A stretch of 39,097 bases of DNA from an uncultured Pelagibacteraceae bacterium (GTDB lineage Bacteria > Pseudomonadota > Alphaproteobacteria > Pelagibacterales > Pelagibacteraceae). Below the pieces are notes generated by a model. The model saw only the letters and a program-made list of their open reading frames with translations, had not been told where the DNA came from and made no database searches. The first letter of the stretch is position 1, and each line of letters opens with the position of its first letter. The stretch covers positions 1 to 39,097 of the forward strand of contig CACNAY010000006.1 of assembly GCA_902618555.1 (NCBI GenBank), in the 5' to 3' direction. Both the position numbers and the translations under genes were made by a program. Of this stretch, positions 1 through 8,276 are shown piece by piece.

Positions 1-127
1 CACCGCAAAAAACACCTATCTCCAAAACATTTTTCGGATTATAATTTGAAAGTCTTTCAAGAAAAATGTTTCCCCATTTTCCTTTTAAGCCAGATTTTCT
101 CCAATAACTTTTATATTTTAAATGCAA
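1..127 (-). CDS. SAM-dependent methyltransferase, N-terminal part (cut by window edge)
   Basis: The minus strand stays open from just after the nrdB stop to the window edge, in the same frame as nrdB, and encodes about 42 residues. The peptide ends in VLEIGVFCG, a good match to motif I (the SAM-binding glycine loop) of class I methyltransferases. There is no in-frame ATG; a TTG at 127-125, only 3 nt after the nrdB stop, is the best candidate start, without a clear Shine-Dalgarno. It would be the third gene of the nrdA-nrdB transcript. The substrate cannot be guessed from this fragment. The start codon is the least certain part; the frame and motif are seen directly. Confidence 0.55.
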   Translation of the reverse strand, partial: MHLKYKSYWRKSGLKGKWGNIFLERLSNYNPKNVLEIGVFCG

Positions 128-130
128 ATA

Positions 131-1138
131 TTAAGCAAAAACTTCGCCCCATGTTCCTTGTGTAGAAGCTTTAGAATATTCTGTGGCTCTTCCTTCAAAA
201 AAGTTCATGTGCTCTACTCCATTAAGCATTGTGTCTAACCATGTTAGAGGATTTTTCTTAACGTCATATATTGGCTCTAGACCTAGTTGCTCCAATCTTC
301 TGTTACCAATAAATCTGATGTACTGTTTAACTTCATCAGCTGTTAAACCCTGCATTGGGCCCATTTGAAAAGCAAGATCGATAAATGCATCTTCATGGTG
401 AACAATTGTTTTGCAAGCTTCATAGATTTCATTTTTTAATTTATCATTCCAAATTTGCGGTTCTTCTTTAATAAAATCTCTAAAAAGTCTAATCATAGAG
501 TTACAGTGCAAAGTTTCATCTCTAACTGACCAGGTTACTATTTGCCCCATTCCTTTCATCTTATTAAATCTTGGAAAGTTTAATAAGATTGCAAAGCTTG
601 CAAATAATTGTAAGCCCTCAGTGAAAGCTGAAAACACTGCCATTGTCATTGCGATGTTATGTTTAGATTTAACATCAAAGCCTTGCATGTAATCGTACTT
701 ATCCTTCATTTCTTTGTACTGTAAGAAAGCTGAGTACTCTGTCTCTGGCATACCAATTGTGTCTAATAGATGAGAATAAGCAGCGATATGAACTGTTTCC
801 ATTGCTGCAAAGGCTGTCATCATCATTAAAACTTCTGTAGGTTTAAACACTGTTGTGTAGTGTCTTAAGTAACAGTTGTTTACTTCAACATCTGCTTGGG
901 TAAAAAACCTAAATATGTGAGTTAAAAGATTTTTTTCTTCTACTGAAAGATTTTTTTGCCAATCTCTTACGTCGTCACCTAATGGCACTTCTTCTGGTAA
1001 CCAATGAATTCGTTGTTGAGTTAACCAGGCATCATAACACCATGGATATCTAAAGGGTTTGTAAACTGGGTTTTCTACTAATAAACCCATTTTATTAGGC
1101 TGAATAATTGTTGGTTTAGTTTTTTCTGCTACTGACAT
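131..1138 (-). CDS. nrdB: Class Ia ribonucleotide reductase, beta (radical) subunit
   Basis: Small subunit of aerobic ribonucleoside-diphosphate reductase; it houses the di-iron centre and tyrosyl radical used by NrdA to make deoxyribonucleotides in the cytoplasm. Counting from the ATG at 1138 (335 residues), all metal ligands are visible: Asp83 in QADVEVNN, Glu114 and His117 in METVH, Glu174 in TEGLQLF, Glu208 and His211 in RDETLH. Tyr121, four residues after His117, is at the radical position, so this is a classical Tyr-radical enzyme. The open frame extends to an ATG at 1147, but the ATG at 1138 has a GAGGAG Shine-Dalgarno 8 nt upstream and starts MSVAEK, so it is preferred. It overlaps the end of nrdA by 10 nt. 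Confidence 0.97.
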   Translation of the reverse strand: MSVAEKTKPTIIQPNKMGLLVENPVYKPFRYPWCYDAWLTQQRIHWLPEEVPLGDDVRDWQKNLSVEEKNLLTHIFRFFTQADVEVNNCYLRHYTTVFKPTEVLMMMTAFAAMETVHIAAYSHLLDTIGMPETEYSAFLQYKEMKDKYDYMQGFDVKSKHNIAMTMAVFSAFTEGLQLFASFAILLNFPRFNKMKGMGQIVTWSVRDETLHCNSMIRLFRDFIKEEPQIWNDKLKNEIYEACKTIVHHEDAFIDLAFQMGPMQGLTADEVKQYIRFIGNRRLEQLGLEPIYDVKKNPLTWLDTMLNGVEHMNFFEGRATEYSKASTQGTWGEVFA

Positions 1139-3078
1139 GATAAACACTCCTCATAGTTATTGCTTTCATTATTTGATTCTTGTTTTCCAGAGTAAACATT
1201 TTTTGTCACATCTGTTGAAGATCCATTGTTTACATTTTCAGCTCTCTGGATTGATTTGGATCTACAGTAATAAAGGCTCTTCAAACCTTTTTTCCACGCT
1301 TGAAAATGAATATCGTGAAGTTCTTTTTTATGTATATCTGCTGGCACGAAAATATTTACTGATTGTGCTTGTGATATGTGAGGCGTTCTATCTGCGCCTA
1401 ACTCAACGATCCATCTTTGATCGATTTCAAAAGCAGTTTTAAAAGTATCTTTTTCATTCGCAGTTAAAAAATTTAAATGAGATACAGATCCTTGGTTTGT
1501 AGTAATGCTTGACCAAACTTCATCTGTATCCTTTTTGTATTTTTGAAGTATCTTTTTTAAGTATTTATTTCTTACATTAAAAGATCCTGAAAGCGTTTTA
1601 TGAGTATAACTATTTGCAGCAATAGGTTCTATTCCTGGTGAAGAACCGCCACAAATGATCGATATAGAGGCTGTTGGGGCTATTGCGGTTTTATTTGAAA
1701 ATCTCTCCTTCATTCCGTACTCTGCTGCGTCAGGACATGATCCTCTTTCGTCAGCTAAGGTCTTTGAAGCTTCATCAACTTTTTCTTGAATGTTTTGGAA
1801 TATTTTTTTATTCCAAACTTTACTCATTACTGATCCAAAAGGAATATTTTTTTGTTGGAAGTACGAATGTAATCCCATAACTCCAAGACCAACACTTCTC
1901 TCTCGCATTGCCGAATATTTTGCGTGAGCAAATTCATCAGGGGCTCTATTAATAAAATCAGTCATAACGTTATCTAAAAATCTCATTACGTCTTCTACAA
2001 ATTGAGGATCATCTTTCCACTGATCGTAAGTGTCTAAGTTTAGTGATGACAAACAACAAACAGCTGTTCTTTGATTTCCTTCATTGTCAACTCCAGTTGG
2101 TAATGTAATTTCACTGCAAAGATTAGATGTTTTAACTTTTAACCCGGCAAGTTTGTGATGTTGTGGAATTTGTCTATTGACCGTATCAATATAAACAATG
2201 TAAGGCTCACCTGTTTCAATTCTTGCAGTCAATAATCTTATCCATAAATTTCTTGCTGGTATAGTCTGTTGAACAGATCCATCATAAGGACTTCTCAATG
2301 CCCATTGACCGCCTGTTTCTACTGCTCTCATAAATTCATCGGTTACTAAAACTCCATGATGTAAATTTAATGATCTTCTATTAACATCTCCGCCAGTTGG
2401 TCTTCTCATTTCAATAAACTCCTCAATTTCAGGATGATCAATTTGTAAATAACAAGCAGCTGAACCTCTTCTTAAAGATCCTTGACTAATTGCCAAAGTC
2501 AAAGAGTCCATAACTTTGATGAATGGAATTATTCCAGAAGTTTTTCCAACTTTTCCTATCTTTTCTCCAATAGATCTTAAATTTCCCCAATAACTTCCAA
2601 TACCGCCGCCTCTAGCTGCAAGCCAAACATTTTCTTCCCAAAGATTTGTAATACCTTCTAAGCTATCGCTAGCTTCGTTTAAGAAACATGAAATTGGCAA
2701 TCCTCTTTCTGTGCCGCCGTTAGATAAAACGGGTGTAGCTGGCATAAACCATAAATTGCTAATGTAATTGTAAATTCTTTGTGCATGTAAATTATCGTCA
2801 GCGTAAACACTTGCAACTCTAGCAAATAAATCTTGAAAACTTTCGCTCTGACCTAGATACCTATCTGTTAATGTAGCTTTTCCAAAATCAGTTAAATTCT
2901 CATCTCTCGACCTGTCAATCTTGATTGTGATACCCTTCTCGTTTTGAAATAACTCAGTCTCTCCAGACAAAGAGAAGAGATCAGGCTTTTTAGGTCCGTT
3001 ATTTTTTAGTTCGTTTTGGTTTTTTTGGCTTATTGAGCCGACAGCTTTCTCTATTGCCAATGATACGCTTTTATTCAT
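1129..3078 (-). CDS. nrdA: Class Ia ribonucleotide reductase, alpha (catalytic) subunit
   Basis: Large subunit that reduces ribonucleoside diphosphates. Of 649 residues, the core begins near residue 68. The active-site Cys131 (LPISCFL), Asn319/Cys321/Glu323 in NLCSEI, and Cys341 in AVCCLSSLNL match the thiyl and redox cysteines of the family. SLYYCRS near the C terminus carries the Tyr-Tyr pair of the radical-transfer chain, and the tail ends CLSCQ, the mobile Cys pair re-reduced by thioredoxin or glutaredoxin. The first 65 residues do not look like an ATP-cone, so the dATP off-switch seen in E. coli NrdA appears to be missing. First gene of the operon with nrdB; the upstream region carries NrdR-box-like sites. 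Confidence 0.97.
   Translation of the reverse strand: MNKSVSLAIEKAVGSISQKNQNELKNNGPKKPDLFSLSGETELFQNEKGITIKIDRSRDENLTDFGKATLTDRYLGQSESFQDLFARVASVYADDNLHAQRIYNYISNLWFMPATPVLSNGGTERGLPISCFLNEASDSLEGITNLWEENVWLAARGGGIGSYWGNLRSIGEKIGKVGKTSGIIPFIKVMDSLTLAISQGSLRRGSAACYLQIDHPEIEEFIEMRRPTGGDVNRRSLNLHHGVLVTDEFMRAVETGGQWALRSPYDGSVQQTIPARNLWIRLLTARIETGEPYIVYIDTVNRQIPQHHKLAGLKVKTSNLCSEITLPTGVDNEGNQRTAVCCLSSLNLDTYDQWKDDPQFVEDVMRFLDNVMTDFINRAPDEFAHAKYSAMRERSVGLGVMGLHSYFQQKNIPFGSVMSKVWNKKIFQNIQEKVDEASKTLADERGSCPDAAEYGMKERFSNKTAIAPTASISIICGGSSPGIEPIAANSYTHKTLSGSFNVRNKYLKKILQKYKKDTDEVWSSITTNQGSVSHLNFLTANEKDTFKTAFEIDQRWIVELGADRTPHISQAQSVNIFVPADIHKKELHDIHFQAWKKGLKSLYYCRSKSIQRAENVNNGSSTDVTKNVYSGKQESNNESNNYEECLSCQ
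1147..1152 (-). promoter_or_regulatory. Ribosome binding site of nrdB inside the nrdA coding end
   Basis: The minus strand reads GAGGAG followed 8 nt later by ATG at 1138-1136. These six bases are also the two Glu codons just before the C-terminal Cys-Leu-Ser-Cys tail of NrdA. This strong site decides the nrdB start and implies translational coupling with nrdA. Confidence 0.8.
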
Positions 3079-3112
3079 ATTTTCCTTGTTTTTAGTCGAT
3101 TTGTTAACAAAA

Positions 3113-3159
3113 CAACTACATGTTGTGTTACAGATATGTTAATATACTATATAACACTG
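3113..3159. promoter_or_regulatory. Tandem NrdR-box-like operator upstream of nrdA
   Basis: Two candidate boxes were scored against the NrdR consensus acaCwAtATaTwGtgt. Box 1 (3113-3128, CAACTACATGTTGTGT) fits 12 of 16 positions, including core C, A, AT, T and G. Box 2 (3144-3159) matches the left half (aCTATATA core) almost perfectly but not the right half. Their centres are exactly 31 bp apart, the spacing known for tandem NrdR boxes, which is why the weak second box is believed. They lie 35-81 bp upstream of the nrdA start, where binding would block its promoter. nrdR itself is not in the window. The sites are seen; the regulator is inferred. Confidence 0.6.
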
Positions 3160-3264
3160 AAATCAATAGAACATTATAAGAACATTTAATTAATTTTGCA
3201 AGTGGAAAGTTTTGTTAATAAACATTTAATAACAAATGCTTATATTCTCTAGTATTTATAACAA

Positions 3265-4707
3265 ATGAAAATCAATCCTAACGGTTTTAGAGAGTATGAC
3301 GCCAGATGGGTCTTTGAAAAAGATATCGATATTGAGGGAATCACAAATTTAGGCAAAGGCCTTGGAACTCAAATTATTCAAAGCACTAAAATAAAAAATC
3401 CAAGGGTAATTGTTGGTCATGATTATAGATCTTATAGTGAAAAAATTAAAAAAGCTCTTTCAGATGGTTTAATTTCAACTGGATGCAATGTTGAGGATGT
3501 AGGATTATCTCTTTCTCCAATGGTTTATTTTGCTCAGTTTAATTTAAACTCAGATGCCATAGCTATGGTAACTGCTAGCCATAATGAGAATGGTTGGACA
3601 GGTGTAAAAATGGGAATTCAAAAAGGTTTAACACATGCGCCGGAGGAAATGGCAAATTTAAAAGATATTACTTTAAATAACAATTTTTTAGATGGAAAAG
3701 GATCATTAAAAAAAATTGATGATTTTAAAAAAGTATATATTCAAGATTTAATTAAAAAAAATAAGATAAATAAAAAAATAAAAGCAGTAGTTGCTTGTGG
3801 TAACGGCACAGCGGGAATATTTGCTCCAGAAATTTTAAAAGGTATTGGATGCGAGGTCATAGAATTAGATTGTAATTTAGATTGGTCCTTTCCTAAATAT
3901 AACCCAAATCCTGAGGATCTTGAAATGCTACATGCTATAGCTAAAGCCGTAAAAGATAATAAAGCCGATATTGGATTTGGTTTTGATGGAGATGGAGATA
4001 GATGTGGAGTAATAGATGAAGAAGGGAATGAAATATTCTCGGATAAAATTGGTTTATTAATTGCAAGAAATCTTTCAAGTAAACATAAAAATTCAAAATT
4101 TATCGTCGACGTTAAATCAACTGGACTATTTAAGAATGACAAAATCTTGGAAGAAAATGGATGTGAAACTATATATTGGAAAACTGGACATTCGCACATC
4201 AAAAGAAAAGTTAATAAGGAAAAAGCATTAGCGGGTTTTGAAAAGAGTGGACATTTTTTCTTTAATCAACCTTTGGGTTACGGATATGATGATGGGGTTA
4301 ATTCAGCAATACAAGTTTGCCGTCTTATCGTAGATCAAAACAAAAAAATGAGTGAAATTATTAGATCTCTGCCTGTAACTTTTCAAAGTCCAACGATGGC
4401 TCCTTATTGTAAGGATGAAGAGAAGTATAAAGTAGTTGATGAAATGGTAAAAGAGGTAAACAAATTAAAAGATGAAGGTATTAAGATCGATAATCAAAGT
4501 ATTTCTGAAGTATTGACAGTTAATGGCGTGAGATTTTCTCTTGAGGATGGGTCATGGGGTTTAATAAGAGCATCATCTAATAAGCCCTCTTTAGTAATTG
4601 TAACTGAAAGCACTAAATCAAATGAAAGAAAGAAAAAAATATTTGAATTTATAGATAATCTTTTACAAAAAACTGGAAAGATTGGAGACTATGATCAAAA
4701 AATTTAA
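3265..4707 (+). CDS. Phosphomannomutase/phosphoglucomutase (alpha-D-phosphohexomutase)
   Basis: Interconverts hexose 6-phosphate and hexose 1-phosphate, feeding NDP-sugar synthesis for surface glycans. The 480 residues match the four-domain family: phosphoserine loop TASHN with Ser105, metal loop DGDGDR with Asp241/243/245, sugar-binding loop ending SGH at 328-330 (here GFEKSGH, where the usual GEMSGH is changed), and a phosphate-binding loop RASSNKPS in the last domain. It is divergent from nrdA across a 186 bp intergenic region and convergent with the following permease, sharing the palindromic stop TTAA at 4704-4707. Whether mannose or glucose is preferred cannot be decided from sequence alone. 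Confidence 0.9.
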   Translation: MKINPNGFREYDARWVFEKDIDIEGITNLGKGLGTQIIQSTKIKNPRVIVGHDYRSYSEKIKKALSDGLISTGCNVEDVGLSLSPMVYFAQFNLNSDAIAMVTASHNENGWTGVKMGIQKGLTHAPEEMANLKDITLNNNFLDGKGSLKKIDDFKKVYIQDLIKKNKINKKIKAVVACGNGTAGIFAPEILKGIGCEVIELDCNLDWSFPKYNPNPEDLEMLHAIAKAVKDNKADIGFGFDGDGDRCGVIDEEGNEIFSDKIGLLIARNLSSKHKNSKFIVDVKSTGLFKNDKILEENGCETIYWKTGHSHIKRKVNKEKALAGFEKSGHFFFNQPLGYGYDDGVNSAIQVCRLIVDQNKKMSEIIRSLPVTFQSPTMAPYCKDEEKYKVVDEMVKEVNKLKDEGIKIDNQSISEVLTVNGVRFSLEDGSWGLIRASSNKPSLVIVTESTKSNERKKKIFEFIDNLLQKTGKIGDYDQKI

Positions 4708-5534
4708 AGTTTAAAATATTCGTATAAGAATCTGGTTCCAATAACTATAAGAAATAATCCAAAATATTTTGTCATTCTCATTTTATCGACTTTATGGCTA
4801 GCTTTAGCTCCAAGTCTTGCCATGAATGCAGTAATAGGGAAAAAAACTAAAAAGGCTGGAATATTCAAAAATCCAATACTCAAAGGTAAATCAGCTTCTA
4901 AATATGAGCCTGAAATTAAAAAACCCCCTGCACCAAACAAAGCAATAATAAACCCAATTGCAGCCGCACTACCAATAGCTTTATTTATTGGATAACCAAA
5001 AAATTTTAAGATTGGAACATTCATCACAGCTCCACCAATACCCATTGGTGCAGAAATAAAGCCGCTTACTATTCCTGAAATTGCTTTCGAAAATAATCCT
5101 ATTTTGATTTCTATATTTGTTTCTTTCTCTTTTAAGAACAGTAAGTAAAACGCTAGAACATAAACAATAATTGTAAAAAATAGTATTAAAGGTTTTGTCT
5201 CTAAGCTTGCAGCGAAAATTGTTCCTAGAATTACTCCAGTAGCTACAAAAAACCCAAAACCTTTTACAATACTAAAATCTACAGCTTTGTGTTGATGGTG
5301 AGTAAGTACAGAAACTGTTGAGGTAGGTATGATGATTCCAAATGAGGTTCCTACTGCTAAATGCATAACATAAGCCGTTTCTATTCCGGAAAAGCTGAAT
5401 ATATAAAACAATATAGGGACTGTTACTAACCCTCCACCAATACCAAAAAGTCCAGCAGCAAACCCTGCAGGTATTGCTGTAGCAATCATTATTAAAACTA
5501 AATAAATTATTTCTGATTGAGAGAGGATATCCAA
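4704..5534 (-). CDS. TauE/SafE family membrane transporter
   Basis: Integral membrane protein of 276 residues with about eight hydrophobic helices in two repeats. The repeated signature is clear: GLFGIGGGLVTVPIL near residue 28 and PMGIGGAVMNVPIL near 163, each with the glycine-rich helix break typical of TauE/SafE (PF01925) permeases. Members export or import small organosulfonates, sulfite or related anions; the substrate here is unknown. It starts 2 nt after the dusA stop and so probably belongs to the rpoZ-dusA transcript. Its stop is shared with the convergent mutase gene. A second, cut member of the same family lies at the right end of the window. Confidence 0.88.
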   Translation of the reverse strand: MDILSQSEIIYLVLIMIATAIPAGFAAGLFGIGGGLVTVPILFYIFSFSGIETAYVMHLAVGTSFGIIIPTSTVSVLTHHQHKAVDFSIVKGFGFFVATGVILGTIFAASLETKPLILFFTIIVYVLAFYLLFLKEKETNIEIKIGLFSKAISGIVSGFISAPMGIGGAVMNVPILKFFGYPINKAIGSAAAIGFIIALFGAGGFLISGSYLEADLPLSIGFLNIPAFLVFFPITAFMARLGAKASHKVDKMRMTKYFGLFLIVIGTRFLYEYFKL

Positions 5535-5536
5535 AA

Positions 5537-6520
5537 CTATCTCTCTAAAGAAACAGGATTATTTTTTCTTACTTGATCCATAATATGATTCACTTTTTGC
5601 AAATCTGCATCTCTTATACACATATTTTTAGAAAGATATTGTTTCCAAGTTTTTGATCCATTTTGTCCATGAAATAAACCTACCGTATGTCTCATAATAT
5701 GATTTAACTGTACACCTTTTGACGTTTGCTCTTGAATATAAGGAATTAGATTTTCCATAACTTCTGTTCTTGATGGTACATTTTCATTTTTAAAAATTTC
5801 TTTTTCAATATCTGCCAAAAAATAAGGTGAATGATATATAGCTCTGCCTATCATCACACCGTCTACTTTTGTAAAATGTTTTTTTATTTCCTCTGTTGTT
5901 TTTACTCCTCCATTAATAATTATCTCATCATCTTTAAAATAATCTTTCAATTTATAAACAAAATCGTATTTCAATGGTGGAATATTTAAGTTTTCTTTTG
6001 GAGTGAGTTTTTTAAGTAAAGCTTTTCTCGCGTGAATTATAAATTTTTTTGAACCTGCATCTTTAGTAGTTTGAATAAAAGATTTTAAAAATTCAAAATT
6101 TTCAACATCGTTGTAACCTATTCTTGTTTTAATTGTCACTGGCAATTTAGTTGCTTTAGTCATTGCTTCAATACATTTAGCTACAAGATCTGGTTCTTGC
6201 ATTAAACATGCGCCAAATTTATTTTTTTGTACTTTTTTACTTGGACAACCTAAATTTAAATTTATTTCTTTATATCCATAGTCTTCAGAAATTTTGCATG
6301 CTTCGGCTAACTCGTTTGGATTCGATCCGCCGACTTGAAGTGTCACAGGATTATTTATTTTTTTAAATGAAAGTAATTTAGTTCTATCTCCTCTTATAAT
6401 TGCGTTCGCAACAATCATTTCAGTGTACAGATGAATGTTTTTGCTTATAAGACTTAAAAAATAAATTTCGTGCTTATCAGTGCAATCCATCATAGGCGCA
6501 ACTGAAACAGTTTTTCTCAT
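5537..6520 (-). CDS. dusA: tRNA-dihydrouridine synthase A
   Basis: FMN enzyme that reduces uridines in the tRNA D-loop with NADPH. The 327 residues start VSVAPMMDCTD, carry the GCPSKKVQ...GACLM stretch with the catalytic Cys105, HARKA for substrate and FMN-phosphate contacts, and the late NGGV and GVMIGRA motifs of the TIM barrel. MDCTD and GCPSKKVQ favour DusA over DusB. The ATG start lies 3 nt downstream of the rpoZ stop, so the two are almost certainly co-transcribed. Confidence 0.93.
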   Translation of the reverse strand: MRKTVSVAPMMDCTDKHEIYFLSLISKNIHLYTEMIVANAIIRGDRTKLLSFKKINNPVTLQVGGSNPNELAEACKISEDYGYKEINLNLGCPSKKVQKNKFGACLMQEPDLVAKCIEAMTKATKLPVTIKTRIGYNDVENFEFLKSFIQTTKDAGSKKFIIHARKALLKKLTPKENLNIPPLKYDFVYKLKDYFKDDEIIINGGVKTTEEIKKHFTKVDGVMIGRAIYHSPYFLADIEKEIFKNENVPSRTEVMENLIPYIQEQTSKGVQLNHIMRHTVGLFHGQNGSKTWKQYLSKNMCIRDADLQKVNHIMDQVRKNNPVSLER

Positions 6521-6523
6521 AAT

Positions 6524-7021
6524 CTATTCTGATTTGTTTTCTTCTGCTGGAACTTCTTCGCTTAATTCAAGAGGAGCTTCCTCTGTGTCTAAGTTTTCTT
6601 CTTTAATCTCTGGTTGCTCTGCTTTTAGCTCTGAAAGTGCTTCGTCAGCCAAGCTAGGTTTTTTTACCTCAGGAATTCTTCTTGTTCTTTTTGAAGGTAA
6701 TATAGCTACACCACTTTTAGAAACCTGCCCTTTATATAAATTCTCAAAATCGTCGTTAGTTTCCTCTTCAATTTCTTCTTGTTCCTCAGACTCGTCTGGT
6801 TCTTTTCTTAATCTTTTAATTGCGCTAGCTTCAACTTCTTTAACATCTATTTTTCCATCTCCAATTTCTCTTAATGATATAATTGTTCGTTTGTCATTGT
6901 CCTCTTCAACTAACATTGGAGCACCAGCGTTTAATTGAACAGTTCTTTCTTTAGCTAACAATACTAGATCGTATTGATTATCGACTTTTTCTAAACAGTC
7001 TTCTACGGTAATTCTTGCCAT
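6524..7021 (-). CDS. rpoZ: RNA polymerase omega subunit with long acidic tail
   Basis: Non-catalytic RNA polymerase subunit that clamps beta-prime. The start MARITVEDCLEKV and the stretch LLAKERTVQLNAGAP are typical alphaproteobacterial omega. The conserved part ends around residue 70; the remaining 95 residues, of 165 in total, are dominated by Glu and Asp with short basic patches such as KRTRRIPEVKK, and look disordered. E. coli omega is 91 residues, so this tail nearly doubles the protein. Directly upstream of dusA on the same strand; 38 bp separate its start from the MFS gene stop. Confidence 0.93.
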   Translation of the reverse strand: MARITVEDCLEKVDNQYDLVLLAKERTVQLNAGAPMLVEEDNDKRTIISLREIGDGKIDVKEVEASAIKRLRKEPDESEEQEEIEEETNDDFENLYKGQVSKSGVAILPSKRTRRIPEVKKPSLADEALSELKAEQPEIKEENLDTEEAPLELSEEVPAEENKSE

Positions 7022-7059
7022 GTTGCAGAGTATATATTCAAATAATCTTAATAAATCAA

Positions 7060-8274
7060 TTATTTTCTAAGCTTAATAGGTTCAAGCTTATTTTTTATTA
7101 ATATTAAAAGAAATAAGGAAATAACTATGTATATGCCAGATACAAAAGCAATATTTTCAATTGAAAAACCATTGTCGATCAATAAACCAAATACTGCTGT
7201 TCCAAAAGCAGTTGAAAAAACCATAAAAGCTGTGGTTAAAGCTTTAATAGATCCTATAAACTTTACTCCGTATATTTCAGCCCAAGTGGATGATCCAAGC
7301 ACGTTGGCTAATCCATTTGAAATACCTACTAAACCTAAAAAAACAAATGCTGACATTTCATGTTTGTAATAAAATAGTACAAACATAGCTATTAATAGAG
7401 GTATATTCATAATTGGAATTAATTTTCTGCTCGTGAATTTATCAACTAAAAAACCTGAGAAGAATAAAGTTATTATTGAAGCTAATGAATAAACCATAAA
7501 TGCTTTTGGTATTGTATATATATTCCACATTTTCGAGTCTGAAATAAATGACTGATATACAAAAACTCCTGTGGCTATCCAAGGCATTGCAAGCATATTA
7601 AGTGAAACAATATAAAATCTGTAATCTTTAATTACCTCTCTTCTTTTCCAGCTTTTAATTTTAAAATTTTTTTTAGGATCTAAATCTTTTTCTCTAGAGT
7701 CTAATTTAATTTGTTTGATTGTATTCAAAACAACAAATGGCAAAAATATAATTACAATAATTGCTATTCCTTGCCAAACTGATCTCCAAGAATAAATTAC
7801 AAATAGATAAGTTATTAATACTGGTAAAATAAATTCTGCAGATGATAATCCAAACCAAATTGTGCTTAGAGCTTTCCCCCTTGACTTTTCAAAAAATCTT
7901 GAGATTGTAGTCGTAGATGTATGGCTCATTAAACCTTGGCCAGAGAATCTCATTAAAAATATACCAATTGATAAAAAAATAATACTATTGATGAAAGAAA
8001 AAAATAAAGATGAAAAAAACAATAATAGAATAACAAAAAAAGAATAATAAATTATTTGATATTCATCGATTTTCTTTCCGACCCATATGAGTAAAAGACT
8101 AGAAAATATTGTTGCAGTAGCATAAAGATTTCCGAATTGTCCGTGAGTAATACCTAATTCATTTCTTATTGGTGCGTTAAACAATCCCAAAAAAAAACTC
8201 TGTCCAAAGCTTGAAAAAAATGTAAATATAAATCCAAAAATAATTACTTTTTTATTTATTGAGAGGTTAATCAT
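7060..8274 (-). CDS. Major facilitator superfamily transporter
   Basis: Twelve-helix membrane transporter of 404 residues. The cytoplasmic loop between helices 2 and 3 reads WVGKKIDEY (a degenerate motif A), the loop around residue 130 has FEKSRGKAL, and a long basic loop near 190-215 divides the two six-helix halves. The layout resembles the monocarboxylate/oxalate-formate branch of the family, but no substrate can be assigned. It is divergent from the beta-hydroxyacid dehydrogenase gene with only 2 bp between the two start codons, so each promoter must lie inside the neighbouring gene. Confidence 0.85.
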   Translation of the reverse strand: MINLSINKKVIIFGFIFTFFSSFGQSFFLGLFNAPIRNELGITHGQFGNLYATATIFSSLLLIWVGKKIDEYQIIYYSFFVILLLFFSSLFFSFINSIIFLSIGIFLMRFSGQGLMSHTSTTTISRFFEKSRGKALSTIWFGLSSAEFILPVLITYLFVIYSWRSVWQGIAIIVIIFLPFVVLNTIKQIKLDSREKDLDPKKNFKIKSWKRREVIKDYRFYIVSLNMLAMPWIATGVFVYQSFISDSKMWNIYTIPKAFMVYSLASIITLFFSGFLVDKFTSRKLIPIMNIPLLIAMFVLFYYKHEMSAFVFLGLVGISNGLANVLGSSTWAEIYGVKFIGSIKALTTAFMVFSTAFGTAVFGLLIDNGFSIENIAFVSGIYIVISLFLLILIKNKLEPIKLRK

Positions 8275-8276
8275 TT

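Noticed and set aside
3181-3230. Ten-base direct repeat AACATTTAAT at 3181 and 3221
   Set aside because: Spaced 40 bp in the nrdA/mutase intergenic region, but made of A/T-rich words common in this genome; not enough to claim an operator.
3741-4202. 153-codon open frame on the minus strand within the mutase gene
   Set aside because: It is antisense to a protein with intact metal and sugar-binding motifs; its low-complexity Ser/Pro/Phe content is typical of a shadow frame.
6480-6938. 152-codon Ser-rich frame on the plus strand over rpoZ and the dusA start
   Set aside because: The serine runs are the antisense of the Glu-rich omega tail; no family features or ribosome site.
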